A DNA stretch of 64,000 nt from Thetidibacter halocola (GTDB lineage: Bacteria > Pseudomonadota > Alphaproteobacteria > Rhodobacterales > Rhodobacteraceae). The notes beneath the pieces were generated by a model, which did no database searches, had not been told where the DNA came from, and saw nothing but the letters and a program-made list of their open reading frames with translations. A program made the translations under genes and the position numbers. Positions 41,943-51,247 of this stretch are shown here, in pieces (position 1 is the first letter of the stretch; each line of letters opens with the position of its first letter). Location: positions 62,001-126,000 of the forward strand of contig NZ_JAGTUU010000007.1 in NCBI RefSeq assembly GCF_018224955.1. Reading direction: 5' to 3'.

Positions 41943-42761
41943 TCAATCCCCCAGCTTGGCGTGCACCTCGTCGAGGTCGATCTCGCCCAGTGGCAACTTG
42001 TTGGCCGGGTTGTCGAAATCGTAGCGGAACAGCTGAAAGTCCCGGTGGTAGATTTCCTTCATCAGGTGCATCGACAGGTCGTCGAAGTAGTCCTCGACCG
42101 GGTGCAGGCGTTTCGGCCCGTGACCCTCTGACTCGTTAAAACGCGGGATCGTGCCCAGGTCGACGGGGTAGGGCGTCTGCACGTTGTCCAGAACGGTCTG
42201 CATTCCCTCGTTGAACTTCTCGGTCCAGAAGATGTGGCGATAGCGCCCGCCATTCACGATGAAGGTCGAGACATGGCCCGACACGGACGACCAGTGAATG
42301 TCCGGCTCCATCGGGCGGCGCCAGCGGATCGTGTCGCGCACGAACAGCAGGAAGCGGCGGAAACTGCGGACCTGGTCGAATTCCTCGGTCCCGTCGTCGC
42401 CGCCCACCTCGATCCCGTATTTCTGGATCAGCAGCGGCACGAGATTGCCGCGATACCGCTTGCCGTTGCGCTGGATGCCGCAAATCTTGTCGAAGAAGGA
42501 CGACAGAACCCGCGAATACGGGTTGCGCACGCAGGTGAACGTATAGCCCGTGCGCGTCTTGATGCTGGCCTTGATGATGGGCTGGCTGTGTTCCTGCGCC
42601 CATTTGTGCAGGCCCTCGGTGGCGTCGTGGACGTCGCCATCATAGAACCGCCCGTGGTCCGAGTAATACATGATCTGCCCGATGGTCGAGCAGGCGCATT
42701 TCGGCACCACCCGATACACCATGCTCTGGCTTTCGGTCATCCACGTCCCGGGAAAGGCCAT
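41943..42761 (-). CDS. Sulfotransferase family 2 protein
   Basis: The 272-residue protein shows the two PAPS-binding motifs of Golgi-type carbohydrate sulfotransferases: the 5'-phosphosulfate loop as PKCACSTIGQ near residue 20 and the 3'-phosphate motif CVRNPYSRVLSSF near residue 75. It would move sulfate from PAPS to a sugar, perhaps an exopolysaccharide. It is divergent from a GT14-like glycosyltransferase, which may make the acceptor. It has no signal peptide, so it acts in the cytoplasm. Confidence 0.82.
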   Translation of the reverse strand: MAFPGTWMTESQSMVYRVVPKCACSTIGQIMYYSDHGRFYDGDVHDATEGLHKWAQEHSQPIIKASIKTRTGYTFTCVRNPYSRVLSSFFDKICGIQRNGKRYRGNLVPLLIQKYGIEVGGDDGTEEFDQVRSFRRFLLFVRDTIRWRRPMEPDIHWSSVSGHVSTFIVNGGRYRHIFWTEKFNEGMQTVLDNVQTPYPVDLGTIPRFNESEGHGPKRLHPVEDYFDDLSMHLMKEIYHRDFQLFRYDFDNPANKLPLGEIDLDEVHAKLGD

Positions 42762-42897
42762 GCGGTTCGCCCCTGAGGTTTTTTGTCCTTGTGCCGCGGC
42801 TTTCTTTGCAAAACGCTAAGAAAGCCGGTTTAATCCGGCCTCAACCCTTCCTAGAAACATAAACAATCGGGCGAAAAAAGGGCGGATGGTTGACTGA

Positions 42898-44475
42898 ATG
42901 GCAAGAATTGCCTTCATCCTGCTGTGTCACAAGGACCCTGACGCCATCATCCGGCAGGCTCAAAGCCTGACCGCCGTGGGCGATTTCATCGCCATCCATT
43001 TCGACGGCCGCGCGCCCGACGCCGACTACCGCCGCATCCGCGCCGCGCTGAAGGACAACGATCGCGTGACCTTCCCGAAACGGCGCATCAAGTGCGGCTG
43101 GGGGGAATGGAGCCTGGTGGATGCCACCCTGCGCACGGTTCAGGCCGCTGCCGACGCCTTTCCGCGGGCGACGCATTTCTACATGGTCTCCGGCGACTGC
43201 ATGGCGATCAAGTCGGCGCAATATGCGCGCGACTTTCTTGACCGGCGCGACTGCGATTACATCGAAAGCGTGGATTTCTTCCGCTCGAACTGGATCGCGA
43301 CCGGCTGGCGCGAGGAACGGCTGGTCTATCGCCACTATGTCAACGAGCGGAAATACCGCCGCCTGTTCTACGCCATGTTCGAGGTGCAGAAGCGCCTCGG
43401 GCTGAAGCGGAAGATCCCCGATGACCTCGAGGTGATGATCGGCAGCCAATGGTGGTGCCTGCGCCGCCGCACCGTCGAGGCGGTCCTGGCCTTTGCCAAA
43501 CGGCGGCGCGACGTGCTGCGCTTCTTCCGCACCACATGGATCCCCGACGAGACGTTTTTCCAGACCGCCGTGCGCCACCTGATCCCCGGGCACGAGATCG
43601 ACAGCCGCACGCTGACCTTCCTTATGTTTTCCGACTACGGCATGCCGGTCACTCTGTATAACGACCATTACGACCTGCTGCTGGCGCAGGATTTCCTCTT
43701 TGCTCGCAAGATCAGCCCCCATGCCACCGAGCTGAAGCGCCGGTTGGGCGTGCTCTGGGCGGCAGAGGGCGTGCGCTTTCGCATCTCGAACGAGGGGCGA
43801 CAACTCTACAAGTTTCTGGCCGCCAAGGGCCGCGAGGGCCGCCGGTTCGCGCCGCGGTTCTGGGAAAAGGAAAGCACGTTGGGGCGCGAGCGCGAACTGC
43901 TGATCGTGATCTGCAAGAAATGGCACGTGGCCAAGCGCCTGGTCGAACGCATCCGCCAGATGACCAACGTCCCCTGCATCGAATACCTGTTCAACGAGGA
44001 GGCCTGCGACCTGCCCGACCTCGGCGGTATCGAGAAGAGCCTTGCCAAGCGCCACCGCCACCGCCGCGCGCTGATGCGGATGCTCTACGACTATTACGGC
44101 ACCGACCGGATGGTGATCTGCGTCGATCCGCTCAACCTCGATCTGCTGGAGGATTTCGGCCGCGACCGCGCCGTGACCCGGATGCTGGAGATCGAGTGCG
44201 TTTTTTCCGATGACTACCTCGTGGGCCATGCGATGCGCTCTGGCCTGGCGGGGGACCGCACCCCGCGCGAGACGGTGGACCGCCTGCTGCCCACGGTGCG
44301 CAACGACATCCTGCACGAAAGCGACCGCATCCGGGATGCGCATTTCGACCATTTCCACCGCATGCGCGAGGCGGATCGCCCCGAGGCGAACGCGCAGGCG
44401 CTGCAACTGTTTCTCGGCGTGACCGAGGCGCAGGCGCTGGACCTCGCCCGGACCGAACACCTGTTCTCGGATTGA
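42898..44475 (+). CDS. GT14-like (core-2 / beta-1,6-GlcNAc transferase) protein with extra C-terminal domain
   Basis: The 525-residue protein has an N-terminal glycosyltransferase domain (about 1-270): IAFILLCHKDPDAI, IHFDGRAPDADY, CGWGEWSLVDATL, FYMVSGDCMAIKS and GSQWWCLRRRTVEAVL match the branching-enzyme family GT14. The second half (about 300-525) has no obvious sugar-transfer motif and resembles the extra domain seen in some Rhodobacteraceae homologues (DUF5928-type, from memory). It is probably for surface polysaccharide, together with the divergent sulfotransferase. Confidence 0.78.
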   Translation: MARIAFILLCHKDPDAIIRQAQSLTAVGDFIAIHFDGRAPDADYRRIRAALKDNDRVTFPKRRIKCGWGEWSLVDATLRTVQAAADAFPRATHFYMVSGDCMAIKSAQYARDFLDRRDCDYIESVDFFRSNWIATGWREERLVYRHYVNERKYRRLFYAMFEVQKRLGLKRKIPDDLEVMIGSQWWCLRRRTVEAVLAFAKRRRDVLRFFRTTWIPDETFFQTAVRHLIPGHEIDSRTLTFLMFSDYGMPVTLYNDHYDLLLAQDFLFARKISPHATELKRRLGVLWAAEGVRFRISNEGRQLYKFLAAKGREGRRFAPRFWEKESTLGRERELLIVICKKWHVAKRLVERIRQMTNVPCIEYLFNEEACDLPDLGGIEKSLAKRHRHRRALMRMLYDYYGTDRMVICVDPLNLDLLEDFGRDRAVTRMLEIECVFSDDYLVGHAMRSGLAGDRTPRETVDRLLPTVRNDILHESDRIRDAHFDHFHRMREADRPEANAQALQLFLGVTEAQALDLARTEHLFSD

Positions 44476-44523
44476 CGGCGCGGGGGTGGATTGCTCTACA
44501 GGGGCAAAATCCGGAGAGACGCC

Positions 44524-44892
44524 ATGGCCTATACCTATGACGACCAGAACATCTTCGCGAAGATCCTGCGCGGAGAGATTCCCAACCAGACGGTGCTGGA
44601 GACCGAGCACAGCATTGCCTTTCGCGATATCGCCCCGCAGGCGCCGACCCATGTGCTGGTGGTTCCCAGGGGGCCCTATGTCTGCTTCGACCATTTCGCG
44701 CAGACGGCCTCCGAGGCCGAGATCGTTGATTACGTCCGCGCCATCGGCGAGGTCTGCAAGATGGAAGGCGTCGAGGAGGACGGGTTCCGCCTGATCGCCA
44801 ATGCGGGCCGGGCGGGCGTGCAGGAGGTGCCGCACCTGCATGTGCATATCCTTGCGGGGCGTCCGCTGGGCCGGATGCTGACCCGGGACTGA
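44524..44892 (+). CDS. HIT-family protein (HinT-like)
   Basis: The ATG at 44524 (122 residues, usual for the family) follows a GGAGAG site. The histidine triad HLHVHIL is at 104-110, preceded by GRAGVQEVPHL, and the N-terminus IFAKILRGEIPN is typical. HinT proteins hydrolyse adenosine phosphoramidates. It stands alone and is followed by a hairpin-tail repeat. Confidence 0.94.
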   Translation: MAYTYDDQNIFAKILRGEIPNQTVLETEHSIAFRDIAPQAPTHVLVVPRGPYVCFDHFAQTASEAEIVDYVRAIGEVCKMEGVEEDGFRLIANAGRAGVQEVPHLHVHILAGRPLGRMLTRD

Positions 44893-44947
44893 TCCATCGG
44901 AGCGGCTGCGCCGCGCAGGTTTGTCTTGCGTTCGGGCCACGCAGGCC

Positions 44948-44995
44948 TCGGGGGCTTTGCCCCCGAACCCCCGCGCTATTATTCAACCCAAGAAG
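44948..44995 (+). repeat. 3'-end hairpin-tail repeat, copy 4
   Basis: CGGGGGC-TTT-GCCCCCG (44949-44965) is followed by a tail ending CCCAAGAAG. It lies 56 bases after the HIT stop in sense orientation, and faces copy 5 on the other strand in the same convergent gap. Confidence 0.6.
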
Positions 44996-45051
44996 TTGGC
45001 AGTCTGGGATCGCTCCCGGAGCGGTCGATCGCTGTGTCGCGGACTTTTCCA

Positions 45052-45099
45052 CTTCGTCTTGCCTGATGAACTCAGGGGGCCGGGGCCAGAGCCCCCGGC
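45052..45099 (-). repeat. 3'-end hairpin-tail repeat, copy 5
   Basis: On the minus strand GCCGGGG and CCCCGGC (45099-45079) form the stem, followed by a tail ending GGCAAGACGAAG (45063-45052). It is 41 bases downstream of the ABC ATPase stop in that gene's sense orientation, and points toward copy 4. Confidence 0.6.
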
Positions 45100-45140
45100 G
45101 CCATCCGCAAGGAACCCGGCTATGGGCCGCGAACCGCGCC

Positions 45141-46058
45141 TCAGGTGCTGCGGGTCAGCGACAGGAAGACATCCTGGAGGTCGGCCTGTTCGGTGCGCAC
45201 GTCGCGGATGCGGATACCGGCGGCGCGCACCGCCTCGAGCACCGCCTCGGCGCCGGTTTCACGCGCGCGGTAGCTGATTGCGATGGTGCCGTCCTCTCGG
45301 GTTTCGGCGATCAACCCTTTGCCATGGGGCAGGCGGTCGGCCGGGGTCTCGGGGTGGATCACCATCGTCTTGGCATCGAGCTGGCCCAGCAAGTTCGCGG
45401 TGCTGTCGCGCGCCACAAGTTGCCCGTGGTTGATGATGGCGATCTCGTCGCACATTTCCTCGGCCTCCTCGAGGTAGTGGGTGGTGAGGATGATGGTCAT
45501 GCCGTTGTCGCGGTTCAGCTTGCGCACGTTCGACCAGAGCATCTGGCGCAATTCGATGTCGACGCCGGCGGTGGGCTCGTCCAGCACCAGAACCTGCGGC
45601 GCGTGGACCAGTGCCTTGGCCAGCAGCAGGCGGCGGCGCATGCCGCCCGAAAGGGTCCGCGCATAGGCCTCGGCCTTGTCGCTGAGGCCGACCATTTCGA
45701 GGATCTCGTCGCTGCGGCGCTGGGATTTCGGCACGCCGTAAAGGCCCGCCTGCACCTCGAGCGCGCCGCGCGGCGTGAAGAACGGGTCGAGGTTCAGCTC
45801 CTGCGGCATGACGCCGATCGCCGCGCGGGACTGGCGCGGGTTGCGGTCCTGGTCCCAGCCCCAGATCTGCACGTGGCCGGCGGACTTGGTCACGAGGCCC
45901 GCGAGGATGTTGATCATCGTCGACTTGCCGGCGCCGTTCGGACCCAGCAGGCCGAAGATCGACCCGGCGGGAACCGTCAGGTCGATGCCCTTCAGCGCCT
46001 GCTTGCCGCCGGCATAGGTTTTCTTCAGCCCTTCGATGCGGATCGCGTCCTGTGTCAT
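45141..46058 (-). CDS. ABC transporter ATP-binding protein
   Basis: The ATG at 46058 gives 305 residues. Walker A is GPNGAGKST (39-47), the signature is LSGGMRRRL, Walker B VLVLDEP, and the switch histidine is in [11 protein letters not shown]. The C-terminal extension of about 90 residues is typical of the YadG/CcmA-type exporters of drugs or polyols. The permease usually found next to it is missing here: the flanking genes are a HIT protein and a zinc finger. Confidence 0.9.
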   Translation of the reverse strand: MTQDAIRIEGLKKTYAGGKQALKGIDLTVPAGSIFGLLGPNGAGKSTMINILAGLVTKSAGHVQIWGWDQDRNPRQSRAAIGVMPQELNLDPFFTPRGALEVQAGLYGVPKSQRRSDEILEMVGLSDKAEAYARTLSGGMRRRLLLAKALVHAPQVLVLDEPTAGVDIELRQMLWSNVRKLNRDNGMTIILTTHYLEEAEEMCDEIAIINHGQLVARDSTANLLGQLDAKTMVIHPETPADRLPHGKGLIAETREDGTIAISYRARETGAEAVLEAVRAAGIRIRDVRTEQADLQDVFLSLTRST

Positions 46059-46132
46059 GCCGTCCCCTTGCCCATGGCTGCCGGATTGCCCATAACGCAA
46101 GCGACAAGGGACATGCAAAGGGAAGACGGCCG

Positions 46133-46312
46133 ATGACCATCGAGGCGCCCGAGACGAAGATCGTCGACAGCCACCGCATCGCCTGCGACGGCGGGGAGGG
46201 GGCTTTGGGCCATCCGCGCGTCTGGCTGTCCATCCCGCACGAGACGGGGTTCGTCGAATGTCCCTATTGCGACGCGAAATACGTGCATCGCGATTTCGAG
46301 GGCAAGGTCTGA
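46133..46312 (+). CDS. Zinc-finger (CHCC) small protein
   Basis: The 59-residue protein has the pattern C18, H27, C43, C46 (IACDGG...GHPRVWL...[10 protein letters not shown]), which is the zf-CHCC fold of mitochondrial complex I subunit NDUFS6. In alphaproteobacteria the free-standing version is an accessory of respiratory complex I. It is divergent from the ABC ATPase gene, and a hairpin-tail repeat follows it before polA. Confidence 0.88.
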   Translation: MTIEAPETKIVDSHRIACDGGEGALGHPRVWLSIPHETGFVECPYCDAKYVHRDFEGKV

Positions 46313-46351
46313 TCGCCGGCCCTGCACGGCGTGGCTGGTTGCGGGAGCCTC

Positions 46352-46379
46352 CGGCGGGAGTTTATCTGGCAAGATGAAG
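46352..46379 (+). repeat. 3'-end hairpin-tail repeat, copy 6
   Basis: GGCGGGAGTTTATCTGG leads into the tail end GGCAAGATGAAG, almost the same as copy 2. The stem part is degenerate here. It is 40 bases after the zinc-finger stop in sense orientation, upstream of polA. Confidence 0.55.
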
Positions 46380-46431
46380 GGCTGGGTGGCGCAGGGCGGC
46401 CCGCATCGTTGCGTTTGACGGAGGGGAAGAC

Positions 46432-49233
46432 ATGGCGTTCGGCAAGGGGTGCCACCTGCATCTGATCGACGGGTCGGCCTATATCTTTCGTGCCTTCCAT
46501 GCGCTGCCGCCGCTGACGCGCAAGTCGGACGGGCTGCCGATCGGGGCGGTGTCTGGCTTCTGCAACATGTTGCAGCGCTATATCGACGGCAACAACGGGT
46601 CGGACGCGCCGACCCACGTGGCGGTGATCTTCGACAAGGGCAGCCACACGTTCCGCAACGACCTCTACGACCTTTACAAGGCCAACCGCGAGGCGATGCC
46701 CGAGGATTTGCGTCCGCAGATCCCGCTGACGCGCGAGGCGACGCGGGCCTTCAACATCGCCTGCGAAGAGATCGAGGGCTTCGAGGCGGACGACATCATG
46801 GCGACGCTGGCGCGACAGGCCCGTGAAGCGGGCGGGCGCGTCACCATCCTGTCCTCGGACAAGGACCTGATGCAGTTGGTGGGCGACGGCGTCGACATGC
46901 TCGACCCGATGAAGAACAAGCGGATCGACCGCGAGGGCGTGATCGAGAAGTTCGGCGTGCCCCCCGAGCGGGTGGTGGATGTGCAGGCGCTGGCCGGGGA
47001 TTCGGTCGACAACGTGCCCGGGGCGCCTGGCATCGGGATAAAGACCGCGGCGCTGCTGATCAACGAGTTCGGCTCGCTGGAGGACTTGCTGGATCGGGCG
47101 GAGGAAGTGCCCCAGCCCAAGCGGCGCCAGACCCTGATCGAGATGCGTGAGCAGATCGAATTGTCGAAGAAGCTTGTGCAGTTGGACGACCGGATGGCGT
47201 TGCCGTTTTCCCTCGATGATCTCGAGGTGCGGCCGCCCGAGCCTGAAAAGCTGATGGCCTTCCTGACGCAGATGGAGTTCCGCACGCTGACGCGGCGGAT
47301 CGCCGAGAGCCTGGGCATCGAGGCGCCGGCGATCCCCGACACTACGCCAGAGGGCGCGAACCCCGACACCGACGCGCCCCCGCCGCCGCCCGTGGCTCCC
47401 GAGGCCTACGAATGCGTGCGCGACATGGTGGCGCTGGAACGCTGGATTGCGCAGGCGCGGGACCGGGGCTGGGTCGCCTTCGACACCGAAACCACGGGTC
47501 TCAACGAGATGACCTGCGATCTGGTTGGCGTATCGCTGTGTGTCGAGGCGGGGACCGCCTGTTACGTCCCGCTGGCGCATCGGGCACCCGGGGCGGATGA
47601 TCTGTTCGGTTCGTCCGAGCTGCTGGAGGGGCAGATCCCGATGGACCGGGCTCTGGCCGCTCTCAAGCCGCTGCTGGAGGATCCGGCGGTGCTGAAGATC
47701 GGCCAGAACATGAAGTACGATGCCAAGGTGATGGCGCGCTATGGCATCCGGATCGCGCCGATCGACGACACGATGCTGATGTCCTACGCGATGAATGCGG
47801 GCCTGCACGGGCATGGCATGGACGCGTTATCGGAGCGCTACCTGTCGCATACGACCATCCCGATCAAGGACATGATCGGCAGCGGCAAGGCGCAGATCAC
47901 CTTTGACCGGGTCGGGATCGAGGAGGCGACGAAATACGCCGCCGAGGATGCGGACGTGACGCTGCGCCTCTGGCAGAGCTTCAAACCGCAGTTGCACCGC
48001 GTGCAGGTGACCCGGGTCTACGAGGGTCTGGAACGGCCCCTGGTGCCGGTTCTGACCGAGATGGAGATGGCCGGGATCAAGGTGGATCGCAACGTGCTCA
48101 GCCGCATGTCGGGCGCATTCGCGCAGAAGATGGCGCAGCTGGAGGAGGAGATCCACCAGCTGGCGGGCGAGGCGTTCAACGTGGGAAGTCCCAAGCAGCT
48201 GGGCGAGATCCTGTTCGACAAGATGGGGATCGAGGGAGGCAAGAAGGGCAAGACCGGGGCCTATGCCACCGGGGCCGACATCCTAGAGGACCTGGCGACG
48301 GAGCATGAACTGCCACGCCGGGTGCTGGACTGGCGACAGATCAGCAAGCTGAAATCGACCTATACCGACGCGTTGCAGGACCACATCAACCCGGACACGG
48401 GGCGGGTGCACACGTCCTATTTGATCGCGGGGGCGAACACCGGGCGGTTGGCCTCGAACGATCCGAACCTCCAGAACATTCCCGTTCGCAGCGAGGAAGG
48501 GCGGCGCATCCGCGAAGCCTTTGTCGCCGACGAGGGCAAGGTCCTGGTATCGCTGGACTACAGCCAGATCGAATTGCGCATCCTGGCGCACATGGCCGAC
48601 ATCCCGGCGCTGAAAGAGGCGTTCCGCGAGGGGCAGGACATCCATGCGATGACCGCGTCCGAGATGTTCAACGTGCCGCTCGACCAGATGACGCCGGATA
48701 TCCGCCGGCAGGCCAAGGCGATCAATTTCGGCGTGATCTACGGGATTTCGGGCTTTGGCCTGGCGCGCAACCTGCGGATTCCGCGGGCCGAGGCGCAGGG
48801 TTTCATCGACCGCTATTTCGAGCGCTTCCCCGGCATCCGGCAATACATGGACGACACGGTGGCCTTCGCGAAGGAACACAAGCGGGTCGAGACGATGTTC
48901 GGGCGGCGAATCCATACGCCCGAGATCGGTGCCAAGGGACCGCGCGCGGGGTTCGCGCAGCGTGCCGCGATCAACGCGCCGATCCAGGGCACGGCGGCGG
49001 ATATCATCCGGCGCGCCATGATCCGGATGCCTGCCGCGATCGCGGGCCTGCCCGCGCGGATGCTGTTGCAGGTGCATGACGAATTGCTGTTCGAGGTCGA
49101 CAAGGCTGCGGCGGAGGATTTGATCGGCATTGCCCGTGATGTCATGGAAGGCGCGGCAGAGCCGGTGGTAAAACTGGACGTGCCGCTGATCGTCGATGCC
49201 GGGCAGGGCGCGAACTGGGCCGAGGCGCACTGA
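46432..49233 (+). CDS. polA: DNA polymerase I
   Basis: This 933-residue protein has all three domains. The 5'-3' exonuclease (about 1-290) shows LIDGSAYIFRAFHALPP and GDSVDNVPGAPGIGIKTA; the 3'-5' proofreading domain has FDTETTG with D351 and E353; the polymerase has motif A DYSQIELR (D709), motif B RRQAKAINFGVIYG and motif C VHDELL (H882, D883). It fills gaps and removes RNA primers. It is monocistronic, ending in a double hairpin-tail repeat. Confidence 0.98.
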   Translation: MAFGKGCHLHLIDGSAYIFRAFHALPPLTRKSDGLPIGAVSGFCNMLQRYIDGNNGSDAPTHVAVIFDKGSHTFRNDLYDLYKANREAMPEDLRPQIPLTREATRAFNIACEEIEGFEADDIMATLARQAREAGGRVTILSSDKDLMQLVGDGVDMLDPMKNKRIDREGVIEKFGVPPERVVDVQALAGDSVDNVPGAPGIGIKTAALLINEFGSLEDLLDRAEEVPQPKRRQTLIEMREQIELSKKLVQLDDRMALPFSLDDLEVRPPEPEKLMAFLTQMEFRTLTRRIAESLGIEAPAIPDTTPEGANPDTDAPPPPPVAPEAYECVRDMVALERWIAQARDRGWVAFDTETTGLNEMTCDLVGVSLCVEAGTACYVPLAHRAPGADDLFGSSELLEGQIPMDRALAALKPLLEDPAVLKIGQNMKYDAKVMARYGIRIAPIDDTMLMSYAMNAGLHGHGMDALSERYLSHTTIPIKDMIGSGKAQITFDRVGIEEATKYAAEDADVTLRLWQSFKPQLHRVQVTRVYEGLERPLVPVLTEMEMAGIKVDRNVLSRMSGAFAQKMAQLEEEIHQLAGEAFNVGSPKQLGEILFDKMGIEGGKKGKTGAYATGADILEDLATEHELPRRVLDWRQISKLKSTYTDALQDHINPDTGRVHTSYLIAGANTGRLASNDPNLQNIPVRSEEGRRIREAFVADEGKVLVSLDYSQIELRILAHMADIPALKEAFREGQDIHAMTASEMFNVPLDQMTPDIRRQAKAINFGVIYGISGFGLARNLRIPRAEAQGFIDRYFERFPGIRQYMDDTVAFAKEHKRVETMFGRRIHTPEIGAKGPRAGFAQRAAINAPIQGTAADIIRRAMIRMPAAIAGLPARMLLQVHDELLFEVDKAAAEDLIGIARDVMEGAAEPVVKLDVPLIVDAGQGANWAEAH

Positions 49234-49294
49234 GGGGGGTCTGCCCCCGTCGCGCGGTGCGCGACTCTCCCTGGATGTTTGAGGCCAGAAGACG
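49234..49294 (+). repeat. 3'-end hairpin-tail repeat, copy 7
   Basis: Two stems follow the polA stop: GGGGG-TCTG-CCCCC and the perfect GTCGCGC-GGT-GCGCGAC (49249-49265). The tail has CTGGATGTTTGAGG and ends GGCCAGAAGACG, two bases before the stop of the convergent phnM. Confidence 0.65.
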
Positions 49295-49296
49295 TC

Positions 49297-50436
49297 TCAG
49301 CCGAAGAAGCGGTTGGCAACCGGGCCGGTCATGTGGGCGATCTGGCCGCCCGCGATGGTGGCGACGATCTGGCGATCCGCGTCCATCACGATCAGATCGG
49401 CGCGCAGGCCGGGATCCAGCCTGCCCCGGTCGGCGAGGCCCAGCAGCCGGGCGGGGCCTTCGGAGACAAGGCGCCAGGCGGCGGCCTCGTCCAGCAGGCC
49501 CAGTTCCACGCAGCGCCATGCTGCTCGGGCGGGCGATGGATAGTGGTAATCCGAGGCCAGCGCATCGCAAAGCCCCGACGCGATCAGGTCGAGCGCCGAG
49601 GCGTTGCCCTTGTGGCTGGCGCCGCGCACGGCGTTGGGCGCACCGAGGACGATGGGCTCGCCATGGGCACGGGCGGCCTGTGCGGCGTCGAGGGTTTCAG
49701 GGAATTCAGCGATGCTTGCGCCCCGCGCGCGCCATGCCGCGCGGTCTGCGGCGGTTTGGTCGTCGTGGCTGCCGAGGGTCACACCGACAGCGGTCAGGCG
49801 GGCGCAGAGCGCGTCCAGCGCTGCGGGCACCTGCGGGCCGCGCGCGTGCAGGTCCATCAGCATTGCGAAATGCGCCTCGGGGCTGCGCCCGGATTTCAGC
49901 GCCTGCCCGGTCAGGCGAGGCGGTTTGCGTCCCTCCGACAGGCGGTCATGGGGCAGGTGGTCGTTGAACACGACATAGCCGATCCGGTGACGCTGGATCG
50001 CGGCCTCGGCCCGGTCGAATCCGTCGAGCAGGTGGGTTTCCAGCCGCAGTTGCGCGCGCAGGTCGACCGGCACGGTCGGGCGGGCCTTGTCGATTGCGTC
50101 GAACACGGTTTCGGCGAAATCCGGGCCGCGCAGCCCGCCTTCCCAGCTCCAGAACTGGGCGAACATGGCGGTGGTGATGCCGCAGGTGGCGAGCTCGGCC
50201 GCGGCGGCGCGGATCCCGGCGGCGCTTTCGCGCAGGGCGCCGCGGCGCGGGGCCATGTGCCGTTCGAACCCGTCGCCATGGGCATCGACGATGCCCGGCA
50301 GGATGCTGTAGCCGGTCAGGTCGATGACGTGGCTCTCGGGCGCGTCGGTGATGATCCCGTCTGCGATGGAGAGCGGCGCGCTGTCCCATCCGCCGGGACG
50401 CAGCACGCGGGCGCCGGCAAAGGTCAGTGGGATCAC
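49297..50436 (-). CDS. phnM: PhnM-like triphosphate diphosphatase
   Basis: The 379-residue protein is an amidohydrolase with the PhnM signature [19 protein letters not shown] near residue 50 and further metal-site motifs ([22 protein letters not shown]). PhnM removes pyrophosphate from alpha-D-ribose 1-methylphosphonate 5-triphosphate in the C-P lyase pathway. No other phn genes are nearby; instead it is coupled by a four-base overlap to an upstream lipase-like gene, so it could be a paralogue with another substrate. Confidence 0.85.
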   Translation of the reverse strand: MIPLTFAGARVLRPGGWDSAPLSIADGIITDAPESHVIDLTGYSILPGIVDAHGDGFERHMAPRRGALRESAAGIRAAAAELATCGITTAMFAQFWSWEGGLRGPDFAETVFDAIDKARPTVPVDLRAQLRLETHLLDGFDRAEAAIQRHRIGYVVFNDHLPHDRLSEGRKPPRLTGQALKSGRSPEAHFAMLMDLHARGPQVPAALDALCARLTAVGVTLGSHDDQTAADRAAWRARGASIAEFPETLDAAQAARAHGEPIVLGAPNAVRGASHKGNASALDLIASGLCDALASDYHYPSPARAAWRCVELGLLDEAAAWRLVSEGPARLLGLADRGRLDPGLRADLIVMDADRQIVATIAGGQIAHMTGPVANRFFG

Positions 50437-51197
50437 GGCTTGCGGTCCGGGCAGTCGTCACGCAGCAGACAGCGCAGCTCGTCGGTGAGGAAGTAGTCGC
50501 CCCAGTCCAGTTCGATGTCGAACCGACCCTCTTCGAGGAAGAGGGCGACCTGCGCCATCACCCTTGGATCCTGCATGATGAAGGTGTGGGTGACGTTCAT
50601 CGTGATATGGGCAGCCATGCCCTCGACCTTGGTCGCCTCGACCGAAACCTTGCCATCGTCAAGCCCGGGGATCATGGCGGAGAAGACGGGGTTCAGCGTC
50701 TTGTTCCCGGCGATGATGCCCAGCGGGAAATCCACCGCCGGCAGGGCAGGGGGCAGGCCGTCCGTTCCCAGCTGCATCCCGGCGGGACCGTTCAACCATT
50801 CGAAAAGCTCGAGGCTTCCCAGTTCGTCGACCAGTTCGCTGCCCTTGTTCGGCGGCGCGAGCATGACGACCCGGCCCAATCGCTCGGGCCGGTGGCGGGG
50901 CATCCAGAACCGCAGCAGGATTCCGCCCATCGAATGAGTGACGAAATGCACGGTGCGCTCGCCGCAGGCGGCGACGGCCTCGGGCAGCGCCTCTTCGGCG
51001 AGGGTCTGGACCCGGAACTCGGTCGAGGGATAGCCGGGCACGATCACCTCGTAATCGCGCAGACGAAAGAATTCGGCCATCAGGGCAAAGGAGTATTCGC
51101 TGCGCGCGAGGCCATGCAGCATCACGATGCAGTCCTTCGCCGCGGCGGGTGCAGCGGTCAGGCACAGGCAGAGGGCGAGGAGGCGGCGCATGTGCAT
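50433..51197 (-). CDS. Exported lipase-like alpha/beta hydrolase
   Basis: This 254-residue protein (or 252 from the ATG two codons later) has a signal peptide ending AAAK near residue 20, the entry strand VMLHGLARS, and the nucleophile motif [19 protein letters not shown] after it is typical of triacylglycerol lipase/PGAP1-like proteins. It is probably periplasmic or secreted. The gene overlaps phnM by four bases, an odd pairing with no obvious shared pathway. Confidence 0.82.
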   Translation of the reverse strand: MHMRRLLALCLCLTAAPAAAKDCIVMLHGLARSEYSFALMAEFFRLRDYEVIVPGYPSTEFRVQTLAEEALPEAVAACGERTVHFVTHSMGGILLRFWMPRHRPERLGRVVMLAPPNKGSELVDELGSLELFEWLNGPAGMQLGTDGLPPALPAVDFPLGIIAGNKTLNPVFSAMIPGLDDGKVSVEATKVEGMAAHITMNVTHTFIMQDPRVMAQVALFLEEGRFDIELDWGDYFLTDELRCLLRDDCPDRKP

Positions 51198-51247
51198 GGC
51201 ATAGCCGCCGCGCCGCGCCTATGAAAGAGGGGAAAGGAGCGCATCCC

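Noticed and set aside
42841-44940. Very long open frame (about 700 codons) antisense to the GT14-like and HIT genes
   Set aside because: It spans two well-supported genes on the other strand and its translation is rich in H, Q, R and A with no domain; a codon-bias shadow.
45052-45099. Repeat copies 4 and 5 as an inverted-repeat transposon end pair
   Set aside because: They do face each other, but no transposase lies between and other copies are single, so two independent 3' elements of convergent genes is the simpler reading.
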